Made by a program: the position numbers and the translations under genes | Notes under the pieces: model-generated | What the model was told of the DNA's origin: nothing | Databases searched by the model: none | The model's input: only the letters and a program-made list of their open reading frames with translations | Shown here: positions 1 to 8,077 of the stretch, piece by piece | Position numbering within the stretch: position 1 is the first letter of the stretch | How the letters are laid out: every line of letters begins with the position of its first letter | From: Hymenobacter sp. BT559 | Lineage (GTDB): Bacteria > Bacteroidota > Bacteroidia > Cytophagales > Hymenobacteraceae | Assembly: GCF_017571525.1 (NCBI RefSeq) | Contig: NZ_JAGETY010000020.1 | Location: forward strand, 1 to 64,000 | DNA length: 64,000 bases | Direction: 5' to 3'

Positions 1-183
1 TGCACCATATTGAGCCCCCAAACGAGCCAGTGGCAACCCGGTTTGCAGCTCACTAGGGCACTTGTGGGTGACTTTCTGAGCCACCTGCCCCGCACCCTAC
101 TTCCTGAGCCCCTGGCATTCTACCAGCTAAGGGGTTCTTATTCCAAAAGGGCGTTTTTACCCGCTAAGCAGTTAACCGATTGA
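1..183 (+). CDS. Possible 3' end of a gene entering from the left edge
   Basis: Frame 1 is open from the first base to a TGA at 181-183, giving about 60 codons without a start in the window. The product (reading LTRALVGDFLSHLPRTLL in its middle) is leucine-rich and soluble in character. I do not recognise the family. An open frame of this length can occur by chance in GC-rich DNA, so this is a weak call made only because the window edge may cut a real gene. Confidence 0.18.
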   Translation, partial: CTILSPQTSQWQPGLQLTRALVGDFLSHLPRTLLPEPLAFYQLRGSYSKRAFLPAKQLTD

Positions 184-216
184 TTCATTGTTTATTACCA
201 ACAGTAAATTCGAGGC

Positions 217-316
217 TTATCAAAAAAGAAATCCTTTTTGATAAACTTGGCATACCTACTGGGCTGCTTGGAATCGACCTTTTTAAGCAGGTTTTTGGGC
301 TACCCTTTTTGATAAA
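217..316. repeat. Three copies of TTTTTGATAAA, one inverted
   Basis: TTTTTGATAAA occurs at 235-245 and 306-316. An inverted copy (TTATCAAAAAAG) at 217-228 forms a hairpin with the 235-245 copy across a 5-base loop. The stretch is AT-rich compared with its surroundings. It could be a protein-binding site or a small terminator-like structure; no function can be assigned. Confidence 0.35.
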
Positions 317-402
317 AGGCTTAGCGTGTAAAATCGCCCTTTTGCAACAAGAACCCCGCTAACCAGTAATGAGCACCGCCTGTACCCTGCACCCTCATAA
401 GT

Positions 403-437
403 AAAAGCCCCATTTCCAACCTGAAAATGGGGCTTTT
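403..437. terminator. Rho-independent terminator, possibly bidirectional
   Basis: A perfect 13-bp stem, AAAAGCCCCATTT at 403-415 pairing with AAATGGGGCTTTT at 425-437, closes a 9-base loop. The A-run on the left and T-run on the right would allow it to work in both directions. It lies between the open frame at the left edge and the ene-reductase gene. From 438 to 770 I see no gene and no other clear signal. Confidence 0.7.
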
Positions 438-770
438 AGTGGTCCAGTTAGTAATGCAACCGTGGCTTCTGAATCGGCCGGACAACTAACTCATTCGGGC
501 GAAAAAGCCACCCGCTATTCTTTGTCCTGCGTGCCTCGTGTTCCCCAGAGCGTACGCATTAAAAGTGAACGAGTGCTTTTGCGGCATCAGAAAACGTTTT
601 ACCACTAGTGGTAACAAGCAGGTTTTCGAAGCAACAGTGACCTCACAAGCTAGGAATGAAATGTCGGATTTTTGAAATGTAAGCCCTGTCGTGTTCCCGG
701 AGTCGGGCGCCAGCGGGGAGCCGTGGTCTAGCTGTGGGGCTACAAGGCGCGCAGGCCAAAGACCAGTCTA

Positions 771-1883
771 CTACAACTCGTGAGGTTTGAGCGTAGCGCG
801 GGGAAACAGGAAGTTCTCGGGCTGGAAAGCCACTAGCTCCTGGCCGGCGGCTACCCGCTCGGGCCAGTTCTGGTTGGCCAGCGCCCCTTTGCCCAAGGTA
901 ATAATATCCGCCTCGCCGCGCACAATACTTTGCTGCGCCTGCGCCGGCTCGTTCAGGTTGCCATTGACCAACACGGGCACCTGCCCGTAACGGCGGGCCA
1001 GCGCCGCCAGCGACGGGCCGCTGTCGCCAAAGGCCGGCTGCAGCGCATCAAACTCCGTCACGTGAATAAAGTCCGCCCCGGCCGCGCGGAGGGCGCCGAA
1101 GATAACGGCTGCCTCCGGCTCGCCGCCCGCCCATTTGTGGGTGTAGTCATTGACTTTGCCCTGCGAGATGCGGATACCGACCACTACGTCGGGCGGCAAC
1201 GCTGCGCGGGTCGCCTGCACCACTTCTGCCAGCAGACGTACCCGATTTTCGGGGCTGCCCCCGTACTGGTCAGTGCGCTGGTTGGTGTAGTCCGTCAGGA
1301 ACTGGTCGAGCACGTAGCCGTTGGCTCCGTGAATTTCCACCCCATCGAAGCCCGCCGCCACCGCGCGCCGGGCCGCTTCGACAAAGCTCTCCGTAACGCG
1401 GGCAATAGCGGCTTGGTTCATTGCCTGGGGCGTGGGGAAGGCCCCCTGACCGCCGTAAAAGCTCATTTGCTCGCCCTTGGGGGTCACTGCCGAAGGGGCA
1501 AGGGTGGTTGTCTCAAACCGATTGCCCTGGACCAGGGCGCCGGCGTGCATGAGCTGGCAGATAATTTTGGCCCCGGCCTGGTGTACGGCCTGGGTCAGGG
1601 GCCGCCAGCTGGCCGTCTGCGCCGCATTGGCGAGGCCCGGCTGGTTGAGGTAGCCCTGGCTAAAGGCCTCATCGGGATAAGTGCCCTCGGTGAGCAGCAG
1701 GCTGAAACCGCCGCGGGCAAACTTGGTGTAGTAGGCTACCATGGCCGGCGTCACGGTGCCGTCGGGGCTGGCCGAGGCGCGCGTCATCGGGGCCAGGGCC
1801 AGCCGGTTGGTGAGCGAGAGGCGGCCCAGCTGGAACGGGGTGAACAGGGCCGGAAAAGGAGTGGCAGAGGATACAGAAGGCAT
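771..1883 (-). CDS. Old yellow enzyme family ene-reductase (NADH:flavin oxidoreductase)
   Basis: Predicted FMN-dependent flavoprotein that reduces activated C=C bonds or nitro compounds with NAD(P)H, as NemA and 12-oxophytodienoate reductase do; cytoplasmic. The 370-residue protein has the normal length of the family and a single TIM-barrel domain. Visible marks are LAPMTRASA near residue 30, the substrate-binding HGAN pair (His185/Asn188) followed by GYVLDQFL, and the NQRTDQYGGSPENR loop at 201-214. The start is the ATG at 1883. It stands alone, with a reductase on the same strand upstream after a 675-bp gap. The family call is firm; the substrate is unknown. Confidence 0.93.
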   Translation of the reverse strand: MPSVSSATPFPALFTPFQLGRLSLTNRLALAPMTRASASPDGTVTPAMVAYYTKFARGGFSLLLTEGTYPDEAFSQGYLNQPGLANAAQTASWRPLTQAVHQAGAKIICQLMHAGALVQGNRFETTTLAPSAVTPKGEQMSFYGGQGAFPTPQAMNQAAIARVTESFVEAARRAVAAGFDGVEIHGANGYVLDQFLTDYTNQRTDQYGGSPENRVRLLAEVVQATRAALPPDVVVGIRISQGKVNDYTHKWAGGEPEAAVIFGALRAAGADFIHVTEFDALQPAFGDSGPSLAALARRYGQVPVLVNGNLNEPAQAQQSIVRGEADIITLGKGALANQNWPERVAAGQELVAFQPENFLFPRATLKPHEL

Positions 1884-2558
1884 AGAATCAAGGAGAAGGC
1901 CGCGTCGAAATAAAGTGCCGCTGGCGTATGCCCTCTACTACTGCTGAGCCGACGCATTGTTTTACGCAGTGGTGCTGTCGCCTTTCCGCTCTCAGCCAAG
2001 CTTGGTATCACGCCCAAGGCTGTTTTTCCAGAGCATACTACCGCCTACTATGCTGGACCAAGACGCAACTGAGCAGGAAAAATCTTTGACTCTCCTTCAC
2101 CTGTCTTGTCCGGAAGGGAACGCGTACCCCGCTGTCGGGTTAGGGGTCGCACTAGAGTAGGAACGGGAAACTACGCTAAGGAATTTTCAGCGCGGCTGGG
2201 CGTCTCACCATACGTGCATTTAGACGCTAGCAAGGCTATTTTTGAGAAAAGCAGGTTCTGGCCCGGCTGGCAGGTAGCTTTTGCTCATCTCCGTATCAAC
2301 GGCTCATTCCCGTCTGGGTGACGGACTTGGTAAGACAAATCAGTTCGCTTTTGGTGGCCAAGTAACCTTCGCATTAGTTTCCGCTCTTCCGCTCGTGCGC
2401 CCCCTTATCGTCGTAACTATCCTACTGGTAAACACTCCCGACCTATCCAAGGACCTGTTTGAGGGCGTGCTCGCCACCGTGTCGGTGATTGACACCAGCA
2501 ACTCCTCCTGTTGCGCGACGGCCAGCAACCGGAGCAGGAAACCGGTGTCCTGGCTGTG
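1884..2558. other. 675-bp stretch with no gene recognised
   Basis: No convincing coding sequence. On the minus strand the frame of the aldo/keto reductase stays open for about 74 codons after its TAG (2559-2561), down to about 2337, but the translation (for example LLAVAQQEELLVSITDTV) matches no family I know and has no good start. It may be a gene remnant or chance. Confidence 0.4.
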
Positions 2559-3539
2559 CTAGCGATTAATCGCCTGCTGCATCTGGGCAGTGTAGCGCGC
2601 GCCCTGAATAGCAACCTGGTTGATGGCCTGCTCCAACTGCAGTAAGTCGTCCGGCTCCAAGGCTACGCTGGCCGCGCCCACGTTTTCCTGAAGGCGGGGC
2701 AGCTTGGTGGTGCCAGGGATGGGGACAATCCAGGGCTTCTGGGCCAGCAGCCAGGCTAGGGCAATCTGGGCCGGGGTGGCCTGCTTGCGGTCGGCAAGTT
2801 GCTTTATTAAGGTGATGAGAGTCAGATTAGCCTGGCGGGCTTCCGCCGCGAAGCGGGGCAGGGAGCTGCGCATATCGCCACTGGCAAATGTCGTGTCGGC
2901 AGTAATGGCCCCGGTGAGGAAGCCCCGACCCAGGGGGCTAAACGGGACGAAACCAATGCCGAGCGCTTCAAGGGTAGGCAGCACACTTTGCTCGGGCTCG
3001 CGCCACCACAGCGAGTATTCGCTCTGCAAGGCCGAGACCGGCTGCACGGCATGGGCCCGGCGAATGGCTTCCGACCCGGCCTCCGAGAGGCCAAAATACT
3101 TCACTTTGCCTTCCTTAATCAGGTCTTGCACCGCGCCGGCCACGTCCTCCATTGGTACATTGGGGTCTACCCGGTGCTGATAAAACAGGTCGATGTGGTC
3201 GGTCCCCAAACGTTTGAGCGACTGCTCAGCCACCAGGCGAATGCGCACCGGCCGGCTATCCTGGCCCAGTGACGGGTCGCCTTCCTTGAAGCCGAATTTG
3301 GTGGCGATAACTACCTGCTCGCGCACCGGGGCCAGCGCCGAGCCCACTAGCTGCTCATTGGCTTCGCCATAGGCCTCGGCGGTGTCAAAAAAGGTGATGC
3401 CCAAGTCCACCGCAGCCCGTATGAGTCTGGTGGCCTCGGCCGCATCGGCGGCGGGGCCATAACCACGGTTCATGCCCATGCAGCCCAGGCCCAGGGCCGA
3501 TACTTCGAGGCCCACTGGCCCCAGTTTGCGCTTTTCCAC
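2559..3539 (-). CDS. Aldo/keto reductase
   Basis: NADPH-dependent carbonyl reductase of the AKR superfamily, cytoplasmic, 326 residues, which is the usual length for the YakC/AKR13-like group. The catalytic tetrad is visible as Asp52, Tyr57, Lys81 and His122 (FDTAEAYG, ATKFGF, FYQHRVDP). The C-terminal cofactor region reads PIPGTTKLPRLQENVGA. Translation appears to start at a GTG at 3539, because the encoded MEKRKLGPVGLEVSALGLG is the typical first strand and no upstream ATG is in frame. Together with the neighbouring ene-reductase it suggests a detoxification cargo. The substrate cannot be predicted. Confidence 0.92.
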   Translation of the reverse strand: MEKRKLGPVGLEVSALGLGCMGMNRGYGPAADAAEATRLIRAAVDLGITFFDTAEAYGEANEQLVGSALAPVREQVVIATKFGFKEGDPSLGQDSRPVRIRLVAEQSLKRLGTDHIDLFYQHRVDPNVPMEDVAGAVQDLIKEGKVKYFGLSEAGSEAIRRAHAVQPVSALQSEYSLWWREPEQSVLPTLEALGIGFVPFSPLGRGFLTGAITADTTFASGDMRSSLPRFAAEARQANLTLITLIKQLADRKQATPAQIALAWLLAQKPWIVPIPGTTKLPRLQENVGAASVALEPDDLLQLEQAINQVAIQGARYTAQMQQAINR

Positions 3540-3751
3540 GTTGCTTGCTTGTTAAGGGTAATTCCTACTGCGCGCCAGCAGGGGTTTTGCGCTTGTACGG
3601 AGAATAAAGTAAATCCGGTTGTGGGCAGTGGTCGGCAAAGTTGGCCGGTATACTGCACGCGGTCGAAGACGGGGCCACCCCGGAGAGTGATGCCGGACAG
3701 AATTCAAAAGCAAGATGCCAGGTGATAGCAAGCCCTGCGGCCTAGAGGGAA

Positions 3752-3857
3752 AGCATCAAAAAGTGTGGGGCAGTTCTACCTTTTCAGCTGGGCTGGAGGG
3801 AAACGGAACAAACCGTTGCTTAGCCCAAAACCGGCTTGCCCCATACTTTTTGATGCT
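3752..3857. repeat. MITE-like inverted-repeat element, copy 1
   Basis: The left arm AGCATCAAAAAGTGTGGGGC(A) at 3752-3772 pairs with a right arm at 3837-3857 with one mismatch, about 106 bp in all. The same termini flank a similar-sized element at 10907-11020, so this is a dispersed mobile or repetitive unit without coding capacity. Its right arm lies inside the 3' end of the HTH gene at 3820-4230 and supplies that protein's last residues (EHQKVWGKPVLG). Confidence 0.7.
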
Positions 3858-4230
3858 CTCCTGGTACTGGACTGCTGGCAGTAAAATAAGCCAGCTGACG
3901 CTGGAAAGTGGCCAGCGCCTCGCCATCCGGCAGCAAGAACTGCTGACTTGGATTATCTGGCGGAAACTGCAGCAATTCGTTCGGCACGTTAAGGCTGCGC
4001 AGCAGGCGGTTAAGCAAACGAGGCTCCTCCTTCTTCAGGTTGCCGTTTTTCAGGTTGATAATGGTGGTGTAGGGAAACTTGTGGGCCTCACAAAACGGCA
4101 GCAACCCGCCCCGGGCAATCATCTTCAACCGGCTCTGGGCGTAGCGCAGCGCCTCCTGATAGGGCAGAGCCAGGCTCAGGTCGGGAAAGCTCAGGGGCGC
4201 TACTTCCGGCCCGCGTTTTTCTTCTTCCAT
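3820..4230 (-). CDS. Small HTH-like protein coupled to topA
   Basis: A 136-residue protein whose ATG (4228-4230) lies inside the last codons of topA, so the two are translationally coupled. Residues 20-75 (QEALRYAQSRLKMIARGGLL, then HKFPYTTIINLKNG) have the look of a Cro/XRE-type helix-turn-helix, which suggests a DNA-binding regulator or plasmid accessory protein. The final 14 or so residues are encoded by the inverted-repeat element at 3752-3857, so the original C-terminus was probably replaced by its insertion. I cannot name the family. A fold prediction would settle whether it is a true HTH. Confidence 0.6.
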   Translation of the reverse strand: MEEEKRGPEVAPLSFPDLSLALPYQEALRYAQSRLKMIARGGLLPFCEAHKFPYTTIINLKNGNLKKEEPRLLNRLLRSLNVPNELLQFPPDNPSQQFLLPDGEALATFQRQLAYFTASSPVPGEHQKVWGKPVLG

Positions 4231-6524
4231 ACTTTGTAGCTTTTAATCATTTCAGCGGCCTGCTCGGCCGTGGTGGCGCGGGCCTGCTCCTCCGTACAGT
4301 CGGGCTTAAACTTCGCCTTTACCTCCCCATCGGTGACATAGAGGCCCCACTCGTTGCGGCCGATGGTGTACTTGCCCACGGTGGCCAGCACGTTTTTGGC
4401 GGCCTCCGCCTGGGCTTTGAGGAGGTAATTGACAGCCAGCGCCGGCGTAACGGCCGCGGCCGATATGCCGGCCGGCACGTTGAAATACTGCTCGCGCCAC
4501 TTCAGGTACACGCCTTTCGGCCCCTGGCCTACCATTACCGGCTGGCCATCGTGCAGGCCCACCTCGCGGGGAGCCGACGCCCGGCGCTGGGTGATAAGGT
4601 CCCGGGCCTGCGCTTCGCTCAGCTGCGCGGGGCTGACGTCCTCGGGAAGGTTGTAATACTTCTCGGCATGCAGAATGTAGGGGCCGTTTTTGCCGGTTCC
4701 CACTAGCATTTCCGCGCCTTCGAAGTGGCCGATGGGGCGCTTTTGCAGCTCGGCCCGGTCCGGGGTGAGCTGGTCGGCGGCGGCCACCCAGCTTAGCAGG
4801 TTCTGGTCGAACATCGGCACGAACTGCTGGTAGGTCTGCTGGCCCCGGGCAATCTTGTCGAACACGGCTTCGCAGCCGGCGGTGAACTTGTAGTCCATCA
4901 CCTTGGGAAAGTTGCGCTCCAGAAACTCCGTGACCTCGGTGCCGGTGGCCGTGGGCAGCAGCTTGTCCTTATCGGCGCCCAGCGTTTCGCTGCGCTGGCT
5001 GGTAGTCAGCTGACCGCTCTGCCAGGTCAGGACCTGCGCGGTGAGCTTCTTCCCTGCTACGCTGCCGGTGCTGATATACTTCCGGGCGAAAATTGTGCGC
5101 AGGATAGACGCGTAGGTGCTCGGCCGGCCAATGCCCTGCTTTTCCAGGTCCGCGACCAGAGTGGCCTCGTTGTAGCGCCTGGCGGGCCGGGCAAAGATCT
5201 GGCGGGCCTCCAGCTTTACCAGCGTCAGTGCCTCGCCTTCCTGCACCGGATGCTGGAGCGTCGTTTCCACCTCATCGTCGGACTCCTCCCCTTCCTCCTC
5301 GGCGTCCTGGTACACGGCCAGGTAGCCGGCGCGGGTGAGCACGCGGGTGGAGCTGGTATAGGTGTTAGCGGCATCGGCGGCCGGCGCAAGAGTTATGGTA
5401 GTCTGGTCGTACTGGGCGGCCAGCATCTGCGAGGCCAGGGCGCGGGTGTATATCAGCCGGTATAACGCCTGCTCGTCGGGCGTGTCGCCGGCACTGGCCT
5501 GCTCCCAGTGGGTGGGGCGAATGGCTTCGTGGGCCTCCTGCGCCCCGTCCTTGTTTTTAGTCTGGCGGGCCTGAAACTGGTCAGCCCCGAACTGCGCCGT
5601 AATCTGCGCCTGGGCCTGCTGGGTGGCCTCCTCGCCCAGGTTCACGCTGTCGGTGCGGATGTAGGTAATGTGGCCGCCCTCAAACAGTTTCTGGGTCAGG
5701 TCCGATACTTTCTGCACGGTAAATCGCAGCTTTTTCACGCCTTCCTGCTGCAGCGTCGAGGTGGAGAATGCCGGGGCGGGCTGCCGCTCCACCGGCTTCT
5801 TCTCCACGCACAGCACGCCGAAGCCCGCGCCCCGGCCAACCTGCGACAAGTAGGCCTGCGCCTGCTCGAGCGCGGCGAAAGGCGCGGCCGTGCGGCGCGC
5901 GCGCAACTGCTCGCCGTGACTGGTCTGCAGAGTGGCCACCACCGGCACGGTAAACGTGTCGGTAAACTGCTGAATCTGCCGTTCCCGCTCCACCACCAGG
6001 CGCACTGCTACCGACTGCACCCGACCGGCCGAGAGGCTGGCCGCCAGCTTGCGGTTGAGCACGGGGCTGAGGGTGAAGCCCACCAGCCGGTCCACGGCCC
6101 GGCGGCCCTCCTGGGCGTGCACGAGGTGCAGGTCCACCGTGGTGGGCGCGGCCAGCGCGGCCTTAATGGCTTTCTCGGTGATTTCCTGGAAGGCAATGCG
6201 CTTGGTCGTGCGTGGGTCCAGACCTAGTACTTCGCAGAGGTGAAACGCAATGGCCTCGCCCTCCCGGTCGGGGTCGGTGGCCAGGTACACGCCCTGGGGG
6301 CCGGCGGCGTTGGCCAGGCGGCGCAGGTTGGCCACCACGGCCTTCTTGTCGACGCTGACGACGTATTTCAGGGCGTGGCCGTGCTCGCGGTCAATGCCAA
6401 TGTCGCCCCCGCCTACGGGCAAATCCCGGATGTGGCCCACCGAGGCGGCCACCTCGTAATCGGGGCCCGCGTAGCCCTTGATTTTCTTAATCTTGTTGGG
6501 GCTTTCGACGATAATAAGCTTCAT
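4200..6524 (-). CDS. topA: DNA topoisomerase I (type IA)
   Basis: Type IA topoisomerase that relaxes negative supercoils through a covalent 5'-phosphotyrosine. The 774-residue protein begins with the Toprim domain (MKLIIVESPNKIKKIKGY, and the acidic DPDREGE at 84-90). The catalytic Tyr288 lies in HITYIRTDS. The C-terminus lacks the cysteine zinc fingers of E. coli TopA and carries three repeat-type modules (about 595-645, 655-705 and 715-765, with motifs such as GKNGPYI and GPKGVYLKW). A plasmid copy near a replication origin is common in Bacteroidota mobile elements, where it may support replication or transfer. It forms an operon with the downstream HTH gene. Confidence 0.95.
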   Translation of the reverse strand: MKLIIVESPNKIKKIKGYAGPDYEVAASVGHIRDLPVGGGDIGIDREHGHALKYVVSVDKKAVVANLRRLANAAGPQGVYLATDPDREGEAIAFHLCEVLGLDPRTTKRIAFQEITEKAIKAALAAPTTVDLHLVHAQEGRRAVDRLVGFTLSPVLNRKLAASLSAGRVQSVAVRLVVERERQIQQFTDTFTVPVVATLQTSHGEQLRARRTAAPFAALEQAQAYLSQVGRGAGFGVLCVEKKPVERQPAPAFSTSTLQQEGVKKLRFTVQKVSDLTQKLFEGGHITYIRTDSVNLGEEATQQAQAQITAQFGADQFQARQTKNKDGAQEAHEAIRPTHWEQASAGDTPDEQALYRLIYTRALASQMLAAQYDQTTITLAPAADAANTYTSSTRVLTRAGYLAVYQDAEEEGEESDDEVETTLQHPVQEGEALTLVKLEARQIFARPARRYNEATLVADLEKQGIGRPSTYASILRTIFARKYISTGSVAGKKLTAQVLTWQSGQLTTSQRSETLGADKDKLLPTATGTEVTEFLERNFPKVMDYKFTAGCEAVFDKIARGQQTYQQFVPMFDQNLLSWVAAADQLTPDRAELQKRPIGHFEGAEMLVGTGKNGPYILHAEKYYNLPEDVSPAQLSEAQARDLITQRRASAPREVGLHDGQPVMVGQGPKGVYLKWREQYFNVPAGISAAAVTPALAVNYLLKAQAEAAKNVLATVGKYTIGRNEWGLYVTDGEVKAKFKPDCTEEQARATTAEQAAEMIKSYKVWKKKNAGRK

Positions 6525-6675
6525 GCTGGGTAGCTAGTACGCAGCGAAACTACCAAGCCAGATTAGCCCTCGGGAGAAAAAAGGATGAGTGGTAAAAAGT
6601 CGGAGGTGAAGTGCAGAAACTGGCTACGAATGGTAGTTCAGCTGCTGCCTAAGCTAGGCGTTGGCTGACTAAAAG

Positions 6676-7020
6676 CTAGCTGGCGTCGGTCTGGTTCTTT
6701 TTGAAGCGCGGGCGGCCCAGCGCCGGGGCGGGCGGCTCTACGGGGTTGTCCATCTGCTTCTGGGCCAGCCTGGTCATGGTGAGCAGGTCGGACTTGGCCA
6801 GCTCGGCCACTTTCACCAGCTCATCCAGCGTGAAGCTGCCCGGTTTGGCCATGCGCACGTTCAGGGTGTTGTGCGAGATGCCGATGTGTCGGGCCGTATC
6901 GCTGCGCATGCCCAGGGCGTGAATCAGTTCGGCCAGCGAATTATAGGAACTTGGTTTGAGCATAGCCGGGGGCGCAAAGAGGTCTGACACGAGGCAAAGA
7001 TTAGTCAATTTTTGCAACAT
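6676..7020 (-). CDS. XRE-type helix-turn-helix regulator
   Basis: A 114-residue protein with a helix-turn-helix-like segment at about 28-75 (AELIHALGMRSDTARHIGIS followed by HNTLNVRMAKPGSFTLDELV), so probably a DNA-binding regulator. The C-terminal tail (GRPRFKKNQ) is basic. The ATG at 7020 overlaps the end of the small reading frame at 7001-7201. A shorter start at 6963 (MLKPSSYNS) is equally possible because neither has a clear ribosome binding site. It lies between topA and the origin, on the same strand as topA, and could control topA or copy number; this is inference. Confidence 0.65.
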   Translation of the reverse strand: MLQKLTNLCLVSDLFAPPAMLKPSSYNSLAELIHALGMRSDTARHIGISHNTLNVRMAKPGSFTLDELVKVAELAKSDLLTMTRLAQKQMDNPVEPPAPALGRPRFKKNQTDAS

Positions 7021-7201
7021 TACGGCTCCGGCTTCCCCGCAGTTCGGTTAGACAAAAAGCGGGGGCTTTGAACCAGACAATCTTTACGCTGCTCAGCCTG
7101 ATGAGGCGGGCGAAGTAGACTAGCACGCTGTCCGCGCGGGCCTGCTGCTCAGTCGCCCGCTGCCAGATGGGGTACAGCTCAGCGTAGGAGAAGACATTCA
7201 T
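7001..7201 (-). CDS. Small hypothetical protein
   Basis: A 66-residue frame starting MNVFSYAELYPIWQRATEQQ, directly upstream of and overlapping the HTH gene by 20 bases on the same strand. No family recognised. The short overlap and the mixed composition of the first half favour a real gene, but the second half is basic and irregular and could be chance. Confidence 0.3.
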   Translation of the reverse strand: MNVFSYAELYPIWQRATEQQARADSVLVYFARLIRLSSVKIVWFKAPAFCLTELRGSRSRNVAKID

Positions 7202-7312
7202 TCAGCGGTAGCGCTTGGTAAAGCAATTCCACCAGTAGACAGCTATTCAGGCGCTAGAGAGCTTACTGGGTGGCTATGCAAAGGATGTTCGTGAGTAGGA
7301 GATTGTTCCAAG

Positions 7313-7559
7313 CTTATAAAAACTTTCCTTTTGTTAGCCACAACCTGGCTTCCAACCTGGTGCAAAGCTATTTTAGACTTATAAAACCTTTCTTTTAGCT
7401 GATCAGAAGTTAGTAAAAAGCTGCGTAACGGCTGCTCTTTCGCTTATAAAACCTTTCTTTTAGCGAACGGATGGTGGGTTTTTGGGGTAAATGCACCTGC
7501 TCTCGGGTGCGCTCCAGCTGCTTACCGGCAGCTGGAGCCAGACTTATAAAGCCTTTCCT
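7313..7559 (-). repeat. Four dispersed iterons in inverted orientation
   Basis: Copies of CTTATAAAACCTTTCTT lie at 7313-7329, 7378-7394, 7443-7459 and 7543-7559, with one or two differences each. They are the reverse complement of the iteron unit tandemly repeated at 7881-7983. Spacings are 65, 65 and 100 bp, close to whole helical turns for the first two. In iteron plasmids such an outlying set often takes part in copy control by RepA-mediated pairing; that role is inferred. Confidence 0.8.
7511..7538. repeat. Perfect inverted repeat between outlying iterons
   Basis: GCTCCAGCTGC at 7511-7521 pairs perfectly with GCAGCTGGAGC at 7528-7538 across a 6-base loop. It is not followed by a T-run, so it is more likely a structural or binding element of the origin, or part of an antisense RNA, than a terminator. 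Confidence 0.6.
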
Positions 7560-7880
7560 TTGGTGGACAAGGTGGCGGTGCTCAGAAGGTTGCCCCTCCT
7601 TTATCGGGCTGTAATACCTTTTGTCTAAAGAGTGTGGCCGACCTACAGATGGGGGGTAAATAGCTAAGTCATATAAAATATTTGAAAAGTGCAATCACTT
7701 TGTAATTGGGTCGGTTTTCTCCGTTGTTGTTTTTTGTCTTCGTGGTTTTTCGTCAGTTGTTCTCCGAACATCCTAAAAGCTGTTTTTTGAAGCGCATCAC
7801 AACTTTGTGAGATTTGTTAGTTATTTGTTCTATTTGTAGGGCTCATAATATGTTTAATGTCAGCAGGATACAAGGCACTT

Positions 7881-7994
7881 AGGAAAGGTTTTATAAGTGA
7901 AAGGAAAGGTTTTATAAGCCGCAAGGAAAGGTTTTATAAGTGAAAGGAAAGGTTTTATAAGCCGCAAGGAAAGGTTTTATAAGTGAAAGGAAAG
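7881..7994 (+). repeat. Tandem RepA iterons
   Basis: The unit AGGAAAGGTTTTATAAG starts at 7881, 7902, 7924, 7945 and 7967, with a sixth partial copy (AGGAAAG) at 7988. Spacers alternate between TGAA and CCGCA types, giving steps of 21 and 22 bp, or two helical turns, so all copies face the same side of the helix. They end about 90 bp before the repA start and are the expected binding sites of the initiator. Confidence 0.9.
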
Positions 7995-8044
7995 AGTCTA
8001 GAGGGAAAACTTTCCTTTCCGCTTTCTTTTTGTCTGCCTGCGTT

Positions 8045-8052
8045 TATCTTTG
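8045..8052 (+). promoter_or_regulatory. Candidate -7 box of the repA promoter
   Basis: TATCTTTG matches the Bacteroidota -7 consensus TAnnTTTG and ends 25 bases before the preferred repA start at 8078. The upstream -33 TTTG is not at the usual distance (a TTTG at 8029-8032 is too close), so the promoter is only partly supported. Its closeness to the iterons would let RepA repress its own gene. Confidence 0.4.
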
Positions 8053-8077
8053 CTTCCGTTGCAAGCCTTCCCACCCT

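Larger units (their letters stand above)
7202..8077. other. Putative plasmid replication origin (oriV)
   Basis: The 876 bp before repA hold no convincing gene. They contain four leftward and five rightward iterons of one 17-base motif, a perfect 11-bp inverted repeat at 7511-7538, and a very AT-rich stretch around 7670-7860 that could be the melting site. Iterons upstream of a Rep_3-family initiator are the standard arrangement of theta-replicating plasmids. I did not find a convincing DnaA box by eye. Confidence 0.75.

Noticed and set aside
180..362. 60-codon frame near the left edge
   Set aside because: It is made largely of the AT-rich TTTTTGATAAA repeats and has no recognisable protein character or context.
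7410..7694. 94-codon minus-strand frame in the origin
   Set aside because: It runs across three iterons and the perfect inverted repeat; translated iterons explain its composition.
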